NCBI RefSeq assembly: GCF_002878395.1
Contig: NC_061115.1
Coordinates: 52,154,569-52,218,568, forward strand
Source of the DNA: Capsicum annuum
Taxonomy: Eukaryota > Streptophyta > Magnoliopsida > Solanales > Solanaceae
Direction of reading: 5' to 3'
Length of the DNA stretch: 64,000 nt
In this document: positions 33,477 through 46,700 of the stretch, piece after piece
Layout: the number at the start of each line of letters is the position of its first letter
How positions within the stretch are numbered: position 1 is the first letter of the stretch
Translations under genes and position numbers: made by a program
The notes under the pieces: generated by a model
Database searches by the model: none
Told to the model about the DNA's origin: nothing
What the model saw: only the letters and a program-made list of their open reading frames with translations

Positions 33477-33783
33477 GCATTTTCCACGTGGCTTCTTCTG
33501 GTGCTTCGTCCTTTGCTTTATGATATATATAGATTCTATTCTTGATCATTATGATATATGACTCATTTTGCACCGACAAACATTTTGGTAAAATCAACAT
33601 GATTATATAGCCATGCATTTGAATTTTTTCCATTAACCTGTGAAATAGCATATTGAATAATAGCCAACTATAGTGTTATAGAATTCTTTCAGATTTGGAA
33701 GATCGGTCGCCAATTATATGGTGATGCAAGCAGTTGTGTTGCTAGCAAAGCTCTAATGATATACCAAATCAACCTTTATGAGA
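33477..33783. other. Unassigned stretch
   Basis: No supported feature. A short minus-strand reading near 33480 ('DEAPEEATWKML') resembles the tail of a gypsy chromodomain, but is too short to call. Confidence 0.3.
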
Positions 33784-33812
33784 GGGGTGGAAGGGGGGAG
33801 GGGAGGGGGAGA
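33784..33812 (+). other. G-rich run with quadruplex potential
   Basis: Runs of 4, 6, 4 and 5 guanines occur within 29 bases of plus strand, with short A/T spacers, 20 bp left of the hAT-like element. The pattern meets the usual four-tract rule for an intramolecular G-quadruplex. Confidence 0.7.
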
Positions 33813-33831
33813 GCTCTATTGACTCAAGAGT

Positions 33832-34645
33832 TAGAGCCGTCAATATGGTCCAGGCAAGTTGGGCTGGGCTATCCCAGTCTATAATTTAATAGGGCTTTTT
33901 AGTAGGGTCCAAATAAGTCTGTTGGCCCATGGGACTTGAGGAACATGAGCTTGGCTGGCCTGTAGGGTAAATAAAAATAATTAAAAAATAGAATAGATTA
34001 CTAAGATCACAAAAGGAGTCCAAACTAAAGTCTATTTCAGATCATCATAGATGTTTAAATATTAATTCTGCTTATAAAATATATAATTAATTAAAATATA
34101 AAATACTAACTTTTGTAAGGAATCAGTTATATTTGATGAAGATGATGTGGTGGTGTTGCACCTGTCATAAGTGCCATGAGAGTTCTATTTTAGGAGTTCA
34201 TTTTTAATTTTAATGGATTAAATGTTGACATTTTTTTTGTGTTTATTGTGATCTATTGAAACAAAATTAGGTTAATATTGCTAATTAGCTAGTTATATTA
34301 TTACACATTAATAATTTAGATTGTTTATTAGAATCTCTATTTTGTTTGAATTTAGTGTCAAAAGTTATTTAATTTCATATATTATTAGATTTGTTTTGTA
34401 AATTGGAGACTTGATTAACTAGTAGTAACTTCATGTAATATTTATTAAAATTTTAAAATTTAAATTAAGTTATAAAAATAATATACTTTAAAAAGTGGGT
34501 TGGCCTATGGAAGCCTGCAACCAACAGAGCGATGGGTTGAGCTTGCTATTTTCTTGCCTGTTATCTTGATCGGTCAGTCTGGCTGACCTGTCAAACTTCA
34601 AAGTTCGTATGGGTTGGGTCGGCCTGACTAGTATTGACAACTCTA
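33832..34645. mobile_element. Non-autonomous hAT-like DNA transposon (814 bp)
   Basis: The left end TAGAGCCGTCAATATGG and the inverted right end TAGAGTTGTCAATACTAG form terminal inverted repeats. The flanks 'tcaagagt' (33824-33831) and 'ttaagagt' (34646-34653) agree at 7 of 8 bases, the 8-bp target duplication typical of hAT elements. The subterminal parts are also partly complementary and rich in 'gggctgggc' / 'gacccaaccc'. No transposase is encoded, so it would depend on an autonomous relative. Confidence 0.82.
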
Positions 34646-34707
34646 TTAAGAGTGTAGGGGAATTTTTTTCTTATTATTTTGCATTGTTAAAGATATGTTT
34701 GTGTTTA

Positions 34708-34750
34708 TTCTTCTTCTTCTTCTTCTTCTTTTTCTTCTTCTTCTTTTTCT
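34708..34750. repeat. (TTC)n microsatellite
   Basis: Uninterrupted 'ttc' units with two short T-run interruptions. Confidence 0.95.
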
Positions 34751-34796
34751 ATTTTAAGCATGTATCTATGCACATATACACATATCAAAAGTTTTA

Positions 34797-37284
34797 TGTA
34801 ACGCCCTACATCTGGTACCCGATATGTTACACGGTGCTCATGACCCCAAAGGACCACAAGCTAACCCATGACTGATATCTGTAATTGAGCACTAAAAAAT
34901 ATACTATAAATATGCAAAAACATGAACTGAATGGCCATAAGGTTCAGAACTGAATTAACATTTGATAAACAATGTATAAAAATGGTATAACAATACCAAA
35001 GAAAATCTAAAATAAATTTCTCACATGCTATAGTCTGAAAGCCTATAAACTATCTGAATAAAGAGTTAATGGGACAGGTCCCCAACTAATTCCGACAACT
35101 GAATTAAACTGAAAGCTAAAATAGTAATATAATCATCATATCCTCGAAGAATAAGGACTCACAGCTGACTCTGACTACTGAACTTAGATTCTACTGGTTC
35201 TCTGGAGCTCGTGTTTCTAAACCTATGGTATAAGACACCATAGAGCAAATGCATCAGTACTTTGAATATACTGGTATGCAAGTGAGGTAGGATGAATGTA
35301 AATGGTTCATATGCAAGAACAATACTAACTGACTGACTAACATGAACATGAGAATACATGCATGACTACGTAACTTTAACTGAGATCATAATAAGACGGA
35401 ATACTGAGTCTACTGATATTGACCCCTGAATCGCTGATAAGTGAGAAAGACTGATACTATATTACTGAATACTGAGGGACTGATACTATGTTATTGATAC
35501 AAGAGTAATAATTTTTGATAGTTCTGATTATGAAGAACTGGTCTGGTTGACTGTATCTGACAGTCTGAAGTTGAATACTGATAACATGAGTTCTGAGAAC
35601 TGATATAATTAATAACATAAGTGAATGTATATGACAGTCTTAAATCTGATGGAACTATTTGATTTTTGTACTGTATCTGAATTTGACTGTTTCTGGCGGT
35701 CCTGAAATCTGAAGAACTATCTAAGTTCTTTTACTGAGACTAAAACTGAGACTTTGACTGAGACTGTGGGAGGTAATCATCTAACCAACATGTCCCAGAA
35801 CTTAAATAGTGGGGTCCAACCTGTAACTCCAGCTGGAAGGGTGTCAATACTGTGCCACAGGTAAAGACTTGCTGTAAGTATACCTTCTTTGACAGGGAGC
35901 TCTTCCGTCAACCCCTCCTAGTAGGTAACCCAAATGAGACATCTATATGTCCTTAATTGTGTAGGGTGCATCTCAACCTACACTGGATACATAGTTCTAT
36001 AACTTAGGGATTGCTTTTAGGGATCTTGGTCCTATCTAGCGGGTGAGTCCCCATCCCTAGGCTCATTCGATGCTGAATCCTACTCCCGTCTGAAAGACGC
36101 AGAACTGATTAATTGAGCTGAACTGATTTACTAATGGTATCGTTTAATGGAGCTAAATAGAATTTACTGAGTTCTGTTGACTGAGAGAATGTACTAAGTT
36201 CTGAGGACTAACTGAGAATACTGAAGTTACTGAGATTGACTGGGAATACTAAGGTTACTGAGTACTGAGATCACTGAGATTACTGAACTACTGAGATTTC
36301 TTAAAATTTCCTGAGTCACATGACTAACTGAGGTCTATGGATCATAGCTTGACTGAGGAGATCATGAAAACATGACATGGCTTTAGGCACACAGTTAAAT
36401 CAGGACTCGATGAGAAGAAATTGACATGGCATGGCTTACTTGAACACATGACCAATAACATAATTCATAATTCATATATTGAAGCACTTCATCAAACATG
36501 TGATATGCATAAGCTTGTACATACATGGTGATTTATTGATATCTTACTAATTGGGCATTGTTCCTTCATCTAGGTATTTAATCAAACACATAGTAGGCAT
36601 AACACATGTAGACAACATTATACAATAATTAATCATCATGATTTATCTCTAATTTCATCATATAGGGTTTATTCCTAGGTTCACATGAATGTACATCTAT
36701 ATAAATCAACTCCACATAAAATTGATCACCCAACATAGATTTGAATTCAACTGATTATTCTCAACATAAACAAAACAAACCCAACATGAAATTCATAAAG
36801 AAATCTATAGACTTAAACTTAGAAAAGAGATTCTTAGGCTTCATGGACGAAAAGAGTCCATGAATGAACACTATGCATAACTTGGTTCATAAATACACGA
36901 ATATTGATAAAGGAAATTCTTGAACTTAAATCTTCTGTGAAAAACCCTAATGTGTTCTTGAGAGCATTTTGAGAGAATAGAGTATATTTTGGTGTAATGG
37001 AGGCTCAAATCCGTGTTTTTGAGCTTATATAGGGTAGGGAAATTGACGCTTTTAACCCTAGGACACATATTTTAATTCTTGTAAAAATTTCCTGATTTTC
37101 ATCCTTGGCGCGATGCGCCACTATTGTGCCAAGTCACTGGAATTGGACAATTGGGAATCTGCATGGTGGTGCGATGCGGAGCTATTGCGTTGCCACCTTG
37201 TTTGAGACCTGGAAGTTTGGAACGACGCATCACTATCACGGAGCAACACTAAAAATTAACAATTGCCATTTAAGCTGTCAACTT
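34797..37284 (-). mobile_element. 3' LTR of the gag-only element, truncated on the inside
   Basis: It starts TGTAACGCCC at 34797 and tracks the LTR at 39958-42699 up to 'ccatttaagctg' (37284), after which the match ends. The partner continues for about 250 bp more, so the first part of this LTR (in element orientation) and the polypurine tract were deleted. The middle (about 35390-36320) is low-complexity sequence made of ACTGA / CTGAG variants. Confidence 0.85.
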
Positions 37285-38560
37285 ATGTTATAAAGGTTCG
37301 GGGGATCATAGCATATTCTCCTATTGGGACACTAGATCTCTCTCGGAATATTGTCTTAGCTGAGCTACTGAGGGGAAACTGAGGCGATGCACAAGGCACC
37401 TAGTATCTGATTCGTGGTTGATTATCTGAGATCTGAAACTTGAGGACTGATATATCATCTAAGATGAAAAAACTAAGCTTTATGTACTACAACTGAGACT
37501 ACAGAAAGATTTATGAGGTGCTGAGCACGAATATGTAAACATACTGACTTATCTGATTAATTGGATAATTGATAGCTGAATATTGGGTATGAGAAACTGG
37601 TCTGTACTTAGTCCGAATAATAGGACTAAGGATATAAAACATTATGCATAGGGGATAATGATTGACTGGATAACGTGAGGTAACTAAGAATGAATGAGCA
37701 AAACTGCGTCACCTCAAGAATGCAAGGCTAGACGTATATCATGGTTTGGAAATATTCTGTAGACTGAGGTACTAAAACACTACTAACTGAGTGACTGATA
37801 TCTGTAGCATTGGTCAAGCCAGTCTGGAACTGAACTGAGTTTCTGATCTGATTACTGAACTGAAGTTGGTATTATAACTAAAACTGTAACTGAGATTCTA
37901 AATAGAACTGAATGCTGGATTCTAATAATTGAGGTCTAGACTGATATTGAAGTACTAAGACTGGATACTAATAACTACTTAGGGAAATATTGACGTAGGC
38001 AAGGATTCGATGCTCAAATAAATACAATATCAACCTGAACAATCAACTTAGGCCTGAGGAATAGAGTACCAAAATTATGGATTTATCAAGAGATTTAAAC
38101 TGGAAGATACATGACATAATTTGAGCTTGAATGATCACTAGGAGTAGAGTATGATTCATGTGGACTGAACATATGGTAAAACATGACATGAGTGCCTGAG
38201 TCATGAGCTGAATGACTTAAGTCTGAAATTTTTGTGTTCATGGAACATGGCTTGTACTACGGAGGGTGTTGGAACCCTTCCTGCTAGGAATTTGACATGC
38301 ACACGATCCTATAGGAAGTGTGTGAAATATGCATAGGTAAGGTGATGACTGTGGTACAAAATAATTACACTGAGATATGAGTAGGTCGGGAATCATCGTC
38401 CTTTAGTGATTACCTACACATATTGGAACTATAACTAGAATCTGAAGGCTTGACTTTCTAACCCCATGGTTTAAATTCTATGCAAGGTTTAAAAAGAAAA
38501 AGGAACTCATGAATATGAAGAAGCGTGAACATGTAAATGAGAGGTCTAAACATACCCATG
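37285..38560. other. Non-coding internal region of the gag-only element
   Basis: It sits where protease-pol would be. It is rich in 'actgag' and 'gaacc' like text resembling LTR sequence, with stops in all frames. Nothing recognisable as protease, RT or integrase was found. Confidence 0.5.
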
Positions 38561-38689
38561 ATTGCATTAGGAGGATTTTCCTAATTCTGTCGGGACCGAA
38601 GTGCATAGAGTTTGCTTGGGCGTTGGCCACTGATAGTGCTGGAATTGGCACCCTACTGATTCGGGTGATCTGACTGAAATGATGAGCGG

Positions 38690-39733
38690 TGATGACTCTG
38701 ATAAACTGACTGGGAACTCACCACATCCCAAACACACACCACTGCCAGCTCTACACACACCCTTATGATGCTTACCACACTCTGTGTAAAACGGATGAGT
38801 AAGAATCCTACTCTCACTATTCTAAGCCTTGAATCCTGATGCTCCATTTCTATGGTTATTTCTAAACTTTGGTACTGAGGAACTAGCTAAAGAGTGAACT
38901 GGGGCTGAACATTTCTGACACAACTGAGAACGGTTACCACCCTGTAACCCATGTTGTGCAAAACTATAACTAACTATTCTGGATATCTTATTTTCTCTCT
39001 TCTTCTTCTAAAGCTTCTGTTTCTCAATCTGTTGGGCATATATCATAAGCCAAGATATGTCCATGTCACCAATCAACATCGTAGTACTGCACTCCTTAAC
39101 CACTCTACCTGATACCCCTAACACAAACTTACTCATTCTGGATCTGCTATCTGCTACTACATGGAAAGCGTACCTGGCTAACTGAATGAGCTTATGGGAG
39201 TATTGTTTTACGTTTATTGTACCTTGTTTGAGATTGATAAACTCTAACACTTTAGCCTCCTTCTTCTCTATGGGAAAGAACCTATCTAAGAAAGCTGTAG
39301 CAAAATCTTTCCACTCTATGGGCTCTGTATCTGTACCTCTGTCTACCTTTCATTGTTTATACCACGTATGGGCTACATCTTATACATGATAGGTGGCTAA
39401 CTCTATGCTCTCACTAGAAGTCACTTCCATGATTTCTGTGACTTTCTGAACCTGATCGAGGAACTCCTGTGGATCCTCTTCAGACATGGAACCGGTGAAT
39501 AGAGGAGGATTTATTCAGGTGAAGTCCCGAATCCTGACTACAATAGAATTTACTAATGGGATGGCTGGAACAGTAGCTGGCCATTCATTCTGGGCTGTGA
39601 CTGAATTGGCTAGACTAGTGAACGCAGTCCTAAATTCTGCATGATAGACATGCTCATCCAGAAGATCTGGCTGGACGGGCTGAGTTGCTGATTGATTTTA
39701 ATTTCCCTTTTCGCTAGCCCTTTTGGGAGGCAT
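38690..39733 (-). pseudogene. Gypsy gag, one frame with a few stops
   Basis: The minus-strand ATG at 39733 (MPPKRASEKGN) opens a frame that runs without indels to 39008. Text includes 'NPPLFTGSMSEEDPQEFLDQ', 'AHTWYK', '[20 protein letters not shown]' and '[20 protein letters not shown]', the Retrotrans_gag domain. The interruptions include stop codons at positions where the family has Gln ('HV*DVAHTWY') or Trp ('YKQ*KV'), which fit single C-to-T changes. Past 39008, in another register, lies a decayed pair of zinc knuckles ('ECGKHHKGVC', 'CLGCGE') near 38710-38790. Confidence 0.85.
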
Positions 39734-39940
39734 GATCAATAAACGAAGGGAAGAAGTGGATTAAACTGAGATTTTAACTTTGAGCCTATGCTTACTGGCA
39801 CGAAATGAATACTAAAGAAGGGAAACTGTTCCTAAAACATATCATAGCCTCCTGCACATAAGTGTGGTGCACGATACACACATGTACAAGACTCTACTAG
39901 ATGTGGCTTTTTAGACTTCCTAGGACACTATTGCACCTTA

Positions 39941-39953
39941 GGATATGATACCA
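39941..39953 (-). promoter_or_regulatory. Primer binding site, tRNA-iMet type, mutated
   Basis: The minus strand reads TGGTATCATATCC next to the 5' LTR end at 39958. The first eight bases match the tRNA-iMet primer site and the rest has drifted. Confidence 0.8.
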
Positions 39954-39957
39954 AGTT

Positions 39958-42699
39958 TGTAATGCCCCAAATCTGGTACCCGAGATGTTACATGGTGCTC
40001 ATGACCCCAAAGGACCACAAGCTAACCCATGACTAATATTTGAGCACTGAAAAATACACTGTAAATATATGGAAACATAAATTGAATGGCCATAAGGTTC
40101 AAAACTAAATGAACATTTGATAAACAATGTCTAAAAATGGTATAACAATACCAAAGAAAATCTGAAATAACTGTCTAACATGCTATAGTCTAAAAGCCTC
40201 TGAACTTTCTAAATAAGGAGTTGATGGGATAGGTCCCTAACTAACTTCGACAATTGAATTAAACTGAAAGCTGAAATAGTAGTGTAATCATCATGTCCTC
40301 AAAGGATGAGGACTCATAGCTAACTTTGACTGCTGAACTAGGATGCTACTGGTTCTCTAGAGCTCATGCTTCTAAATCTATGGTATAAGACACCATAGAG
40401 CAAATGCATCAGTACTTTGAATGTACTTGTATGCAAGTGAGGTAGGATGAATGTAAATGGTTCATATGTATAAACAATACTAACTGACTGATTAACATGA
40501 ACGTGAGAATACATGCATGACTACATAAATTTAACTGAGATTATGATAGAACTGAACACTGAGTCTACTGATACTGACCCCTGAGTCGCTGATAAGTGAG
40601 AAAGACTGATACTATATTACTGAATACTGAGGGACTCATACTATGTTAAGGATACATAAATAACAATTTCTGACAGTTCTGATTATGAAAAACTGGTCTG
40701 GTTGACTGTATCTGATAGTTTTGAAGCTGAATACTGATAACATGAGTTCTAAGAACTGATATAACTGATAACATAAGTGACTTTACCTAATAGTCCTAAA
40801 TCTGATGAAACTAGCTGAGTTTTATACAGTATCTGGATTTGACTATATCTGATAGTCTTGAAATCTGAAGAACTATCTGAGTTCATTTACTGAGATTGAG
40901 ACTAAAACTTAGATAGAGACTGTGACTGAGACTGTGGGAGGTAATCATTTAACCGACATGCCCCAGAATTAACTGGTGGGGTCCAACCTATAACCCCAGT
41001 TGGAAGGGTGTTAATACCGTGCCACGAATAAAGACTTGCTATGAGTATACCCTCTCTGACAGGGAGCTCTTCCGTTAAACCCTCCTAGTAGGTAACCCAA
41101 ATGAGACGTATATATGTCCCTAAATGCATAGGGTGCATCTCAACCTACACTGGCTACGTAGTTCTGGAACTTAGGGATTGCTTCTAGGGATCTCAGTCCT
41201 ATCTAGCGGGTGAGTCCCCATCCCTAGGCTCGCTCGATGCTGAATCCTACTCCCATCTAAAAGATATTGAACTGATTAATTGAGCTGAACTGATTAATTG
41301 ATGGTATCGTTTAGTAGAGCTAAACAGAATTTACTGAGTTTCATTGACTGACAGAATGTACTGAGTTCTGAGGACTGACTGAGACTACTGAAGTTACTGA
41401 GATTGATTGGGAATACTAAGGTTACTGAGTATTGAGATCACTCAGATTACTGAACTACTGAGATTACTGAAATTTCTAAAATTTCCTGAGTCATATGACT
41501 GACTAAGTTCTATATATCATAGCTTGATTGAGGAGATCGTGAAAACATGACATGGCTCTAGGTACACAGCTAATTGTTCGGGTACAAGTACCCCCAATAC
41601 TCGATGAGAAAAAACTGACATGGCATGGATTATTTGAACACATGACCAATAACACAATTCATAATTCATATATTGAAGCACTTCACCAAACATGTGATAT
41701 GCATAAGCTTGTACATACATGGGGATTTCATGATATCATACTAGTTGGACATTGTTCCTTCATATAGGGATTTAATCAAACACATGGTAGGCATAACACA
41801 TGTATACAATAATTAATCATCATGATTCACCTCTAATTTCATCATCTAGGGTTTATTCATAGGTTCACATGAATATACATCTATACAAATCAATTTCACA
41901 TAAAATTGATCACCCAATATGGATTTGAATTCTACTGATCATTCTCAACATAAACAATACAAACCCAACATGAAATTCAGAAAGAAATCTATAAACTTAA
42001 ACTTAGAAAAGAGATTCTTGGGCTTCATGGATGAAAGGAGTCCATGAATGAACACTATGCATACCTTGGTTCATAAATACATGAAGATTGGCAGAGGAAA
42101 TTCTTGAACTTGAATCTTCTATGAAAAACCCTAATGTGTTCTTGAGAAGATTTTGAGAGAATAGAGTATATTTTGGTGTAATGGAGGCTCAAATCCATGT
42201 TTTTGAGCTTATATAGGGTAGGAAAATTGACACTTTTAACCCTAGGACATGTATTTTAATTCTTGTGAAAATTTTCCAATTTTCATCCTTGGCACGACAT
42301 ACCACTATCGCGCCAAGTCACTGGAACTGGACAATTGAGAATCTGCATGGTGGCGTGATACGGAGCTATCGGATTGCCACCTTGTTTGAGACTTGGAAGT
42401 TTGGTGCGATGTGCCAGTATCGCAGAGCATCACTGAAAATTGACAATTTCCATTTAAGCTGGCTCCGCGACGCATTGATGGCTTAGGTGATACACTGTGT
42501 CACTAAAAAGGCTCTAACTCTTCGTTCGGGTGTTGGATTTGGGCGAATTTGGTATCGATGGAAAGCTTATGGAATTTTCCACATGAAAAAAGTAAAAATC
42601 TTGAAAATACTGCATATATAAAAGTGGATTCATCTTTCAAAGAAAGATTCTAACATTCTTGAAAAAAAAATTTAAGTTAGGAAAAGTACGGGTATTACA
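39958..42699 (-). mobile_element. 5' LTR of the gag-only element, complete
   Basis: It starts (element orientation) TGTAATACCCG at 42699 and ends ...GGGGCATTACA at 39958, with inverted TGTAAT/ATTACA termini. At about 42285-42475, near the LTR start, GCGAT / ATCGC motifs recur. 40540-41500 is ACTGA low-complexity text. The same LTR family recurs at 49257-51543 in the opposite orientation. Confidence 0.9.
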
Positions 42700-43149
42700 T
42701 TTCAAATGGTACATTTTGATGCAAGATACATATATTTTTTGATACAAGTAAGAAACTAATTCTGAATACATCAAGTTAACACTGGAAAAATTAGAGAAAA
42801 TTAATACTTGATATGGTGTTTCTTTTCCTTCTTCTACTAAGTATATATACATATACATGAATCAGAAATTCCGATAGGCAGCTTTGATAATAGATCCATG
42901 TATTTTGGGTATTATGTATAAAATTGATCTTGATACATCAAATTAATATTGGATACATATATACAGATACATGAAATTAATACAAAACCCATACAATCAA
43001 AATATATGAAATTAATACTAGATACATATAAATAAATACTGAAATTTGATAAATGTATTCGTACATCCTTGACAACTGACATATATATATATATATATAC
43101 GATTTCACTGTATAAAATTTTTAATAGATTATCATGATTCAAACGGTGA
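42700..43149. repeat. Degenerate 'gatacatnaaattaatac' repeats
   Basis: Variants of a roughly 30-bp phrase built from 'gatacat' and 'aaattaatac' recur at about 42768, 42929, 42965 and 43005. A (TA)n run lies at 43080-43099. No coding sequence is seen. Confidence 0.6.
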
Positions 43150-45150
43150 TGATTGGCACCCACCCTAAACTATGGCGGGAGAAACATACTTAATCTAATC
43201 CTCATGTTGACCAAGTATTACATGCTCATTCACTTTATACTAACATCATCTTTACCAAGTTCTAAAACCCTATTATTGATTAATTTTATAAAAGTATCAA
43301 ACCATTAAAAGTATAAGTCACTAATAAAATGGAAACCTATATCTATTATATTTTTGAGACCTAAAGTCATTGTACAAGAACATCTAAAATAAAAAAAATT
43401 GAGTCAAAAATAGGAAAATATCCCAAAACCTGACCAAATAAAAATTGTCTAAGTCCAAAAAGCAATGGATGTTAACATTATAAGAAGATCGAAAGGTTGC
43501 CCAAACATGGTTCTCTCCCTCGAATCAAGTTTAGATCACTATTTAGAGCAGAGGTCATGTGTCAACCGCTTGAAGATTTGCTGCACTCAACAAAATGAAG
43601 AGTACGGGTAGCATCAGTACATCAACAAGTACTGGTAAGCATGATAGGTCGACAAACTCAATAATGTACAAGTAAGCAAGTCAAAAAAGTATAAAAGCGA
43701 TCATAACAAAACTCATACTCAATTATATCAATCAGACAACCCATCATGGATCACTATATAATAACAATACACAAGTTAACCTTCATAGACATTCACATTT
43801 AAGTAATTTCATTAGCTATTCATCATCACATATATTCATCATGTTATTACCCAATACATATGAATGAGTGCATGTATACAAGATATGTGCTTCATCTCTT
43901 ATTCTTCTCATCCTCATCATCAACATCATAATGTATCAACATAGTACCCGATCCATTATCACATCATATCATGTTGTACCATTGTAGTACCCAGCCTATT
44001 ATATCAACACCTCATCACAACCTAATGAGAATGCAATACAGTCATCAAATCACAAATCATGCTAGAAAGCAATCATAGATGTTTAAATCATAAACAACCA
44101 TAAAGCCAAGTAAGTCTTAAGTGCTACATAAAATCTTAGCCTACCTCAATTTATTTGAGAAAAGTCATATTTAAGCCAAAATTATTCCTTTTTAATCCCA
44201 TTCAATTCGTTCTTGGTCTATACAACACAAAATATACACAAATTTTAATAATTTATTCCTTTTTAACTACTAAGAATTAAAAAGTCATTGATTTTAGCCA
44301 TAACTTATCCTATTTCATTATCTTAGGATTTTCTCATTATTCTAACCTCATGAATTTTACTTGAAATTTCATAAACAATTATATTTCTAGATCCATTAGT
44401 ATTTTCTAACACCGTAAGTTCATTAGATACCGAAATCATACACTCATTATTTTTCATTAATTTCCATCAACCTGGGTTAAACCCCCATAACCCACCATTA
44501 ATCTATTTCTAGTAATTTTATAAGGTTAAATAAAGTAATTGTGTATAGAATATAATTACTTACTTCCAAAGATGAACAACTTTGAATTTTCTCCAAAAAT
44601 TGTGTTTCCTTAGAGCCCTATTGCATTTAAAAAAAGTGAAATGAAAACATTCTCAGAATTTTAAAATTAAAATTTTTATTATGCGTTACCATTGCAACAG
44701 ATAATTACCACTACAGTGTACTGCTGTAATGGCTGACGTTCTGCTATAGCAGTTCCCACCTTTTACATAGCGGTCATCGTTGTAGTTTGAGGTACCATCG
44801 TAGAGGTACCGCTACAGTGGTTACTTTTATGCTACAGTGTTTGAGGCAGAAACTCAAGACCCATCCTCAATTTTCCATATTTTACAACACACACCATAAT
44901 TCTTTACATCACGAACCAACCCCTCCATGATAAATGCTATAACCAGAGTTTCATAACTCTATTTTAGGTGTCGAAAGTTGCTACAACTTCCTATAATCAT
45001 TGGCTATATAGTAATCACATCCAATCACTTTATTACAACCCTCATTAATACCATTTTTTTTTCTATTATTAAACCCTAAAAATAATCCAATCCTAGACTA
45101 GCCTTGAATTTCTCAAAATTTCTCCAAGGAAAGTCTAGGTGAAATTTCCA
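43150..45150 (-). mobile_element. Putative 3' LTR of the 43-47 kb gypsy fragment
   Basis: In element orientation a purine run ('aaaagggaag') just above 45150 is followed by TGGAAATTTCACC, a plausible LTR start. 'ggtgccaatcA' at 43150 is a plausible end. Repeated self-complementary motifs around 'ccgctacagtgg' lie at 44690-44840. There is no second LTR to confirm the limits. Confidence 0.45.
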
Positions 45151-45415
45151 CTTCCCTTTTCAGTGTAATAAAATTTTGCCCAAAGATAAAACAACAACAA
45201 TAAAGTGTATCTAAATTATTGAACAAGTGCAGATACCGCTTTGCATATCTGCTTCTCTCTCTATTATGAAGCTTCCTCAATAGTATGATTCCTCTACTAA
45301 ACCATCACAGAAAGAATAACGCATGTCCTAAAGTTCCTTACATCTCTAGCTTGAACCTTTAAATAGGGAATAACTCATGTCCTCAACTTTCTTACATCTA
45401 TAGCTGGGATAACAA

Positions 45416-46700
45416 TTAGTTCCTACTCATAGGATAATTCCTTATTAATAGTTTTGAATCCCAACACATAACATAGCCACCATCTCTGTGGTACTTTTTT
45501 AACATTGACACATGAAATACGGGGTGAACCCTAAATATACTAGTAGTTACGGCCAGCCTATATTCTGTCGACCCAATTTTTTTCAATACCTCAAAGGGGC
45601 CTATGTACCATAGACTCAACTCACCCTTCTTGCTAATTACATTCCACCCCTTCATGGGTGGTAACTTCAAAAGTACCTTCTTTTCCTTCTTAAATTTCAC
45701 ATCTAATACCTTTTTGTTGGTGTATTATTTCTATCAAATTAAGCTGCCATGATTTTCTCCTATATGAATCTTACCTTCTCCATAGAGTCCTTGAGCATGT
45801 TAGTGCCCTAAGGCCTTACCTCCAATACATTAAACCACCCTATTAGGGACCTATATCTTATACCATAAAGACCTCAAAATGAGTCATGTTAATACTAGAG
45901 TGGTATTTATTATAGTAGGCAAATTCACACAATGGTATGTATTGGCCCCACTGACCTCTAAATTCAATAACACGACCGAAGCATGTCTTCAGGCACTTGG
46001 ATAGTCCATTTTGACTGATCATCAATCTATGGATAAAAAGGCATGCTTAGGTCTAATTTAGAAAAAACTCTAATGGAAACCTTTCCCAAAAATTAAAAGT
46101 GAATTGAGTACCTCGGTCTGACATAATGGACACCTGTACCCCACCTAGCTTTAAAATTTTCTTTACATATATCTTGGTGATCTTAGCCACATATAGTCAC
46201 CTCATACTAGAATAAAGTGGACCGACTTAGTAAATCAGTCAATAATAACCCAAATGGAGTTACATTTCCTTATGATTTTTGGAATACCAACTACGAAATC
46301 CATTATTATTTATTTCGTTTTCCATTCCTAAATGGGAATCTTCTAAAAGGTACTACTAGGCTTTCAATTTGTACTTGAGTTGTTGGCATTTTTGACACTT
46401 AACCACAAAATCCACAATGTCATGCTTTTTCCTTCCCCACCAATATTATTGTCTAAAGTCTGTATACATCATGTTGGCACCCGAATATATGAAGTACTTG
46501 GAATTATGGGCCTCTACCAAAATAGCTGGAATTAAGTTATCTACATGAGGTACACACAATCGACCTTGAATTCTCAAGGCCTCTTCCTGATTTAGAATGG
46601 ACTACTTCATCTTTTATAATACTTTTTCTCTTAGTTTGTTTAATTTCTTATCTTAAAACTGTCTAGCCTTAATCTAATCATAGAATGTGGACTCTCCACA
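45416..46700 (-). pseudogene. Gypsy integrase, core decayed and C-terminus open
   Basis: The open part (45416-45700) reads 'VLLKLPPMKGW', 'ELSLWYIGPFEVLKKIGSTE' and 'FRVHPVFHVSMLKKYHRD', the GPY/F module. Upstream, in several frames, lie 'VSIMSDRGTQFTFNFW' (near 46090-46140, second catalytic Asp) and 'WGQYIPLCEFAYYNKYHSSI' (near 45900-45960), the end of the catalytic core. Stops and frameshifts are frequent. Confidence 0.75.

Larger units (their letters stand above)
34797..42699 (-). mobile_element. Ty3/gypsy derivative with gag but no pol
   Basis: Long LTRs (34797-37284 and 39958-42699) in the same orientation flank a 2.7-kb internal region that contains a primer site, a full-length though interrupted gag and a zinc-knuckle remnant, then non-coding sequence. 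No protease, RT or integrase is present. The flanks 'tttta' (34792-34796) and 'tttca' (42700-42704) agree at 4 of 5 bases, a likely target duplication, so the whole element moved as a unit or lost pol and part of its 3' LTR afterwards. Confidence 0.88.

Noticed and set aside
33469..33651. Minus-strand text 'DEAPEEATWKML' resembling a gypsy chromodomain tail
   Set aside because: Only about a dozen residues match and nothing around them looks like integrase, so chance resemblance is more likely.
34609..34875. Open reading with a Phe run
   Set aside because: It is the translation of the TTC microsatellite between the hAT-like element and an LTR.
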